Of a DNA stretch of 7,964 bases, positions 5,386 to 7,964 are shown one piece after another. The notes beneath the pieces are model-generated. The model had not been told where the DNA came from. It ran no database searches and saw only the letters and a list, made by a program, of their open reading frames with translations. The stretch comes from Acidobacteriota bacterium (GTDB taxonomy: Bacteria > Acidobacteriota > Terriglobia > Terriglobales > Acidobacteriaceae). The stretch spans positions 1 through 7,964 of the forward strand of contig JAJXXG010000663.1 of assembly GCA_021781255.1 (NCBI GenBank). The letters run 5' to 3'. How positions within the stretch are numbered: position 1 is the first letter of the stretch; the number at the start of each line of letters is the position of its first letter. Made by a program: the position numbers and the translations under genes.

Positions 5386-6485
5386 GCCTGTCCGTGGAAA
5401 TTGAATCCCCCCGTTTATGGGTCGCTGATGCCGAAGCGCTTCGTGACGGCGATGTGCTGCTGGAGTACGGCGGCACCGGCAAGAGCCCCCTAATCGCGAG
5501 ATTTGATGGCGGCACCTACAGTCACGCACTGATGTGGGTAGGCAATACGGATTTCGTCGAGGCTGTAGGTAGTGGGGTGCGCGTCATCAGTTATCGCAGA
5601 ATAATAATCGAGACGCCGAACAATTGGATATTACTGCGGCAGAATGATAGCAGTCTGGGGCAGCGCGCTGCCATTGCGGCACGAAAGTTTGTTGGCAAGC
5701 GATACGACTTGCTTGGGGCGGTCGGCTCCAAATGGCCGGGTACCCGCATGCCTGACCAGGAACTCCTGTTCTGTTCGCAACTTATCGCTGAGGCTTACCT
5801 GGAAGCGGGCTTGGAGCTGGTGCCCGGTTTGGCTTCAAATAACGTGACGCCACGGACGCTTGAGGAATGTCAGGTTTTTAAACAAAGTCCGGTACCGTTG
5901 GTCCAGCTGTCTGCCGATGACTGTGCATCGGCACAGGCATACCTAGACCGGGACGATGCCTATCAAGGATCGTTTATGGACCGGGAGGCTCGGGCCGCTC
6001 GCAAAGCTTTCAATGCGGTCAAACCGCTGCTGACTGGACTCCCTGAAGTTCTAGTCCCTGGTGTTGGTGTTCCGCCGGGGAACCTCCACGAGCTTACGGA
6101 CGTACTGCGATGCGTGCCCATTTCCGTGGCTGCTCCTATCGCAGATCGTCTCCTCTCTGAGCTGATAAGCGTTAACTACTTTCATCTGTTGGAATCTCCA
6201 ATCGCGGAAGAAGTTCGCGACAAGATCATTCGTGACGGAATGGCTCTTCGTTATTCGGCGCTGACTGACGAACAGAGAGAGATGATCAAGACGGAACTTA
6301 AGGCCGAGTACCAGAGCTGGGGTCAAACGATGGAGCGTCATCACGGAAATGCGTCGGTCTGTTATAAAGAGTGGACACGGACTGCTCTGCCACTTTGGAA
6401 GGAGCTGGCGGACATGTATCGGCGCAATGAACACGTGTTCATCGTTCTGAGGACACTGGTGGAGGGGGCGCTGTCAGAGATGTAG
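5382..6485 (+). CDS. YiiX/YebB-like permuted papain-fold cysteine hydrolase
   Basis: Last gene of the operon, about 367 residues. The first 150 residues match circularly permuted NlpC/P60 (YiiX/YebB-like) enzymes, in which the His precedes the Cys. Using GTG 5382 as residue 1, LRDGDVLLEYG opens the domain, TYSHALMWVG carries His48, DFVEAVGSGV carries Glu60, GKRYDLLGAVG is the typical pre-Cys segment, and LLFCSQLIAEAY carries the nucleophile Cys131. Such enzymes cleave amide or thioester/acyl bonds in peptidoglycan-like or lipid substrates. The C-terminal 200 residues are a mostly helical domain of unknown role. No signal peptide is visible, so a cytosolic substrate is more likely than cell wall. 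The start is uncertain: TTG 5352, ATG 5370 and GTG 5382 are all in frame, and GTG 5382 is favoured by its overlap with the leader stop. Confidence 0.85.
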   Translation: MSLSVEIESPRLWVADAEALRDGDVLLEYGGTGKSPLIARFDGGTYSHALMWVGNTDFVEAVGSGVRVISYRRIIIETPNNWILLRQNDSSLGQRAAIAARKFVGKRYDLLGAVGSKWPGTRMPDQELLFCSQLIAEAYLEAGLELVPGLASNNVTPRTLEECQVFKQSPVPLVQLSADDCASAQAYLDRDDAYQGSFMDREARAARKAFNAVKPLLTGLPEVLVPGVGVPPGNLHELTDVLRCVPISVAAPIADRLLSELISVNYFHLLESPIAEEVRDKIIRDGMALRYSALTDEQREMIKTELKAEYQSWGQTMERHHGNASVCYKEWTRTALPLWKELADMYRRNEHVFIVLRTLVEGALSEM

Positions 6486-6622
6486 TCCGAGCAGGCATTG
6501 CCCACATGATCTTCGTCGGAATTCTCGCTTAATCCTGCGTGCCACCTGGGTAAGTTCACCTTCCTCGAACATGAGGGTTAAACAATTAGCCTGTTTTCAC
6601 CGCCAGGTTTCGCACGCGCGCT
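6486..6622. other. Gene-free spacer after hydrolase gene
   Basis: I see no ORF with coding character and no clear plus-strand terminator in this stretch. It separates the operon from a cluster of gene fragments. Confidence 0.5.
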
Positions 6623-6643
6623 AAAAAAGGGAGGGTGCCGCCC
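6623..6643 (-). terminator. Intrinsic terminator of minus-strand antitoxin remnant
   Basis: Read on the minus strand, GGGCGG-CAC-CCTCCC (6643-6629) forms a 6-bp stem with one mismatch, followed by TTTTTT (6628-6623). It lies 44 bases past the stop of the HigA-like fragment at 6688 and in the right orientation to terminate it. Confidence 0.55.
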
Positions 6644-6687
6644 GTCTGTCTTCAACTCAGAGCTGTGCAGACGCCGAATCATCAAGT

Positions 6688-6825
6688 TTATGAAAGTGCT
6701 TGAATTCCCTTTCGCTGAATCAGATTCAGCAGCTTGAGAGATGGCCCGCTCGGTCTATTTTCCCCAATCTCCCATTTCTGGACCGTCGATACAATGGTGT
6801 TCAACATGTCGGCAAGGATCACGCC
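6688..6825 (-). pseudogene. C-terminal fragment of a second HigA-like antitoxin
   Basis: On the minus strand, the last 45 or so codons before the TAA at 6690-6688 read VILADMLNTIVSTVQKWEIG followed by ENRPSGPSLKLLNLIQRKG. This is the recognition-helix half and tail of Xre/HigA-type antitoxins whose genes sit after a RelE/HigB toxin (STVQKWE.G...PSGPSLKLLNL). The first half of the gene and its toxin are missing, and upstream the sequence switches to an IS-like transposase fragment on the other strand. The frame stays open further by chance, but the residues there show no antitoxin character. It differs in sequence from the intact antitoxin at 3807, so it is the relic of a separate module, not a duplicate. 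Confidence 0.7.
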
Positions 6826-6999
6826 GTCCTGCGGGCTCGCCATGCGCTCTACCAGCAAGCAAGGGCACGAGGTCCGCGGCGCTGGGTGCGCTACACGGGC
6901 AACTGGATTCCGATCACCGTCGTCACGGTCAATCCCGAGCGCGACGCAGTGATCACAGCGGCGACAGACAGCGTTCACGAGACTCGCTGCGCTGCGTGA
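6823..6999 (+). pseudogene. 3' remnant of IS3-like transposase gene
   Basis: The plus frame reads HAVLRARHALYQQARARGPR, then RWVRYTGNWIPITVVTVNPE, and ends in TGA at 6997-6999. The R.RHALY..AR.R.P.RW....NW.P...V..NPER pattern is one I associate with the C-terminal end of IS3-family (OrfB, integrase-core) transposases, from memory. Only about 58 codons remain; the DDE catalytic core is absent. The frame continues upstream to 6700, but those bases encode the antitoxin fragment on the other strand, so the IS boundary lies near 6815-6830. The IS end probably extends a few tens of bases past the stop, to about 7030. Confidence 0.5.
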
Positions 7000-7016
7000 G
7001 ACGAGCGGCAACGACC

Positions 7017-7050
7017 TTGACATGCACCGTTCGCCGGAAAGCATTATCAT
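7017..7050 (+). promoter_or_regulatory. Possible outward IS promoter for RES-like gene
   Basis: A perfect TTGACA (7017-7022) lies in the presumed IS end. AT-rich CATTAT (7042-7047, 19-bp spacing) or TATCAT (7045-7050) could be the -10. Transcription would start around 7055-7060, at or just before ATG 7060, which has no visible ribosome binding site. A leaderless message is therefore possible. Spacing is longer than ideal. Confidence 0.3.
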
Positions 7051-7059
7051 TATAGTGCA

Positions 7060-7644
7060 ATGGTCACCTCTGCCATGAATCCGGAGACGCCGAAGCCTAA
7101 AACTCCCAAGGATCGCGAAAGGGAGTTACTTAAGTCGCAACCTCTATGGAACCGCCTGTCATCTACCAATTTGTCGCGGCGACTACTTCGTATGATCGAC
7201 ATCGCTGGCGGGCTTGCAATCCGCACATATGTCGGGGCAAGAATAATTGGCCTCATGCCGCGAGCTCGACCAGTACTGTGCTCAGAATGCTTTACTGACC
7301 GGGGATTGCGCCTCGATGCAAGTCGAATAGGAATCGTCAATGCGTTACCGTGCCCTAATTGCGGCGCCAAGAAGAGCAAGAAGCTCACCCCGTACCTTCT
7401 GGAGACTCTCGCGTGGAATTTCTTTGTGCGCGGTTCTATACACCGGGCGGAGTATGGAGCGGCTCCCGTCTTGCAATTTAACGAGCATCACTTTGAAAAA
7501 GGGAGCTATCAAGCGCCCGCTTGGCTTAGGCGGGATGTCGAGCTGATCCAAGAAAAGGGGCGGTTCGGCTTCTTTCACTACGGTCCACGGATGTGGATGA
7601 TTGGAAGCATCGAGCCACTCAAGGCATTATTGAGTATTGCGTAA
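7060..7644 (+). pseudogene. N-terminal domain of RES-type protein, truncated by IS630
   Basis: A 194-residue product that matches, from memory, the N-terminal domain found ahead of RES (NAD-degrading toxin-like) or HEPN domains. It has a zinc-ribbon-like CSEC (Cys74, Cys77) and CPNC (Cys98, Cys101). Downstream of these come WNFFVRGSIHRAEYGAAPVL, QFNEHHF, LRRDVELIQ and FGFFHYGPRMWMIGSIEPLKAL. In full-length relatives the last motif is followed by the RES catalytic domain. Here the frame stops within seven codons, at TAA 7642-7644, and IS630 transposase sequence starts right after on the other strand. I therefore read it as cut by IS insertion. ATG 7060 and ATG 7075 are both possible starts, neither with a good ribosome binding site. 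It could still make a stable N-terminal domain. Confidence 0.65.
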
Positions 7645-7657
7645 GTACGTGACCATA

Positions 7658-7964
7658 TCAAAACATCTCCGCCTGTTTCCAGAATGCAGTCACGAGCGTG
7701 GCGCGTCGCTGCATCGAGCGCAGGTTCCTCCGAGCACGCTGGGCGAGATCGGTGAAGTTCGTGGCGCAGTAGTTGGGCATGGCGTGATGCTTGAGATAAC
7801 CCCAGATGCATTCGACGGGGTTCATTTCCGGAGCGTAGGCGGGCAGACGTTCGAGCACGATGCGGCCACGCTGCGCCTCCACATGGGCGCGCACGAGCTT
7901 CGAGCGGCGTGCCTGCAGGCCGTCCCAGATGATCAGCAGGTTCTTGGCGATCGTCGTCTGCAGG
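7658..7964 (-). mobile_element. IS630-family transposase, C-terminal part, runs off window
   Basis: On the minus strand an open frame enters at 7963 and ends at TGA 7660-7658. It reads NLLIIWDGLQARRSKL, then IVLERLPAYAPEMNPVECIW, GYLKHHAMPNY and finally TAFWKQAEMF. The WDG Asp and the NPVE Glu are the second and third catalytic residues of the IS630/Tc1-type DDE core, and the last third of the transposase is complete. The first Asp and the N-terminal HTH lie beyond the window. One IS end must lie between the stop at 7658 and the truncated RES-like gene. IS630 elements duplicate a TA target, and TA occurs at 7642 and 7646, so the boundary is probably there. Confidence 0.85.

Noticed and set aside
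5465..5490. GGTGKS in the hydrolase as a Walker A (P-loop)
   Set aside because: The first Gly of GxxxxGK[ST] is missing (Glu at that position), and the segment lies in the opening strands of the papain-like domain.
1..7964. CRISPR array
   Set aside because: No regularly spaced repeats of suitable length are visible; the repeats at 400-514 are short and irregular.

Overview
This window looks like the left end of a genomic island integrated at a tRNA-Leu gene in a high-GC proteobacterium. The host guess (a gamma- or beta-proteobacterium) rests on the tRNA, the P4-type integrase, strong AAGGAG ribosome binding sites and the kinds of cargo genes. The genus cannot be named from the sequence. Nothing in the window looks like housekeeping metabolism apart from the tRNA.

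Layout. Positions 1-153 are flanking DNA with a probable tRNA promoter. A complete tRNA-Leu(UAA) with encoded CCA lies at 154-240 and is the likely attachment site. Next come a T-arm-like hairpin and a 250-bp region with repeated GTGAGTCCC-type motifs. A complete tyrosine recombinase gene (533-1840) is transcribed away from the tRNA. No second copy of the tRNA 3' end is visible downstream, so the island should continue past 7964. After the integrase come a 30-codon coupled mini-ORF, an antitoxin-like gene (1895-2143) and the first residues of a PIN-domain toxin, which is broken off. A 334-residue protein of unknown function follows (2267-3271); its N-terminal part resembles the phage prohead-protease fold.

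The central unit (3408-6485) is one probable operon. A promoter overlapped by a perfect 9-bp inverted repeat drives a HigB/RelE-type toxin and a HigA-type HTH antitoxin. These are followed, with overlaps or 1-bp spacing, by a 405-residue protein with a possible nuclease-like N-terminus and a YiiX-like permuted papain-fold cysteine hydrolase. Coupled to an autoregulated toxin-antitoxin pair, the last two genes may form an undescribed defence or conflict cassette. This is the best candidate in the window for a new system.

The right end (6486-7964) is a scrapyard of mobile DNA. It holds the C-terminal fragment of a second HigA-like antitoxin on the minus strand with its terminator, and the 3' end of an IS3-like transposase gene fused to it. 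It also holds the N-terminal domain of a RES-type protein, apparently cut off by an IS630-family element whose transposase (minus strand) runs off the window. Repeated toxin-antitoxin remains and two IS types indicate a region of rapid turnover typical of an accessory or defence island.
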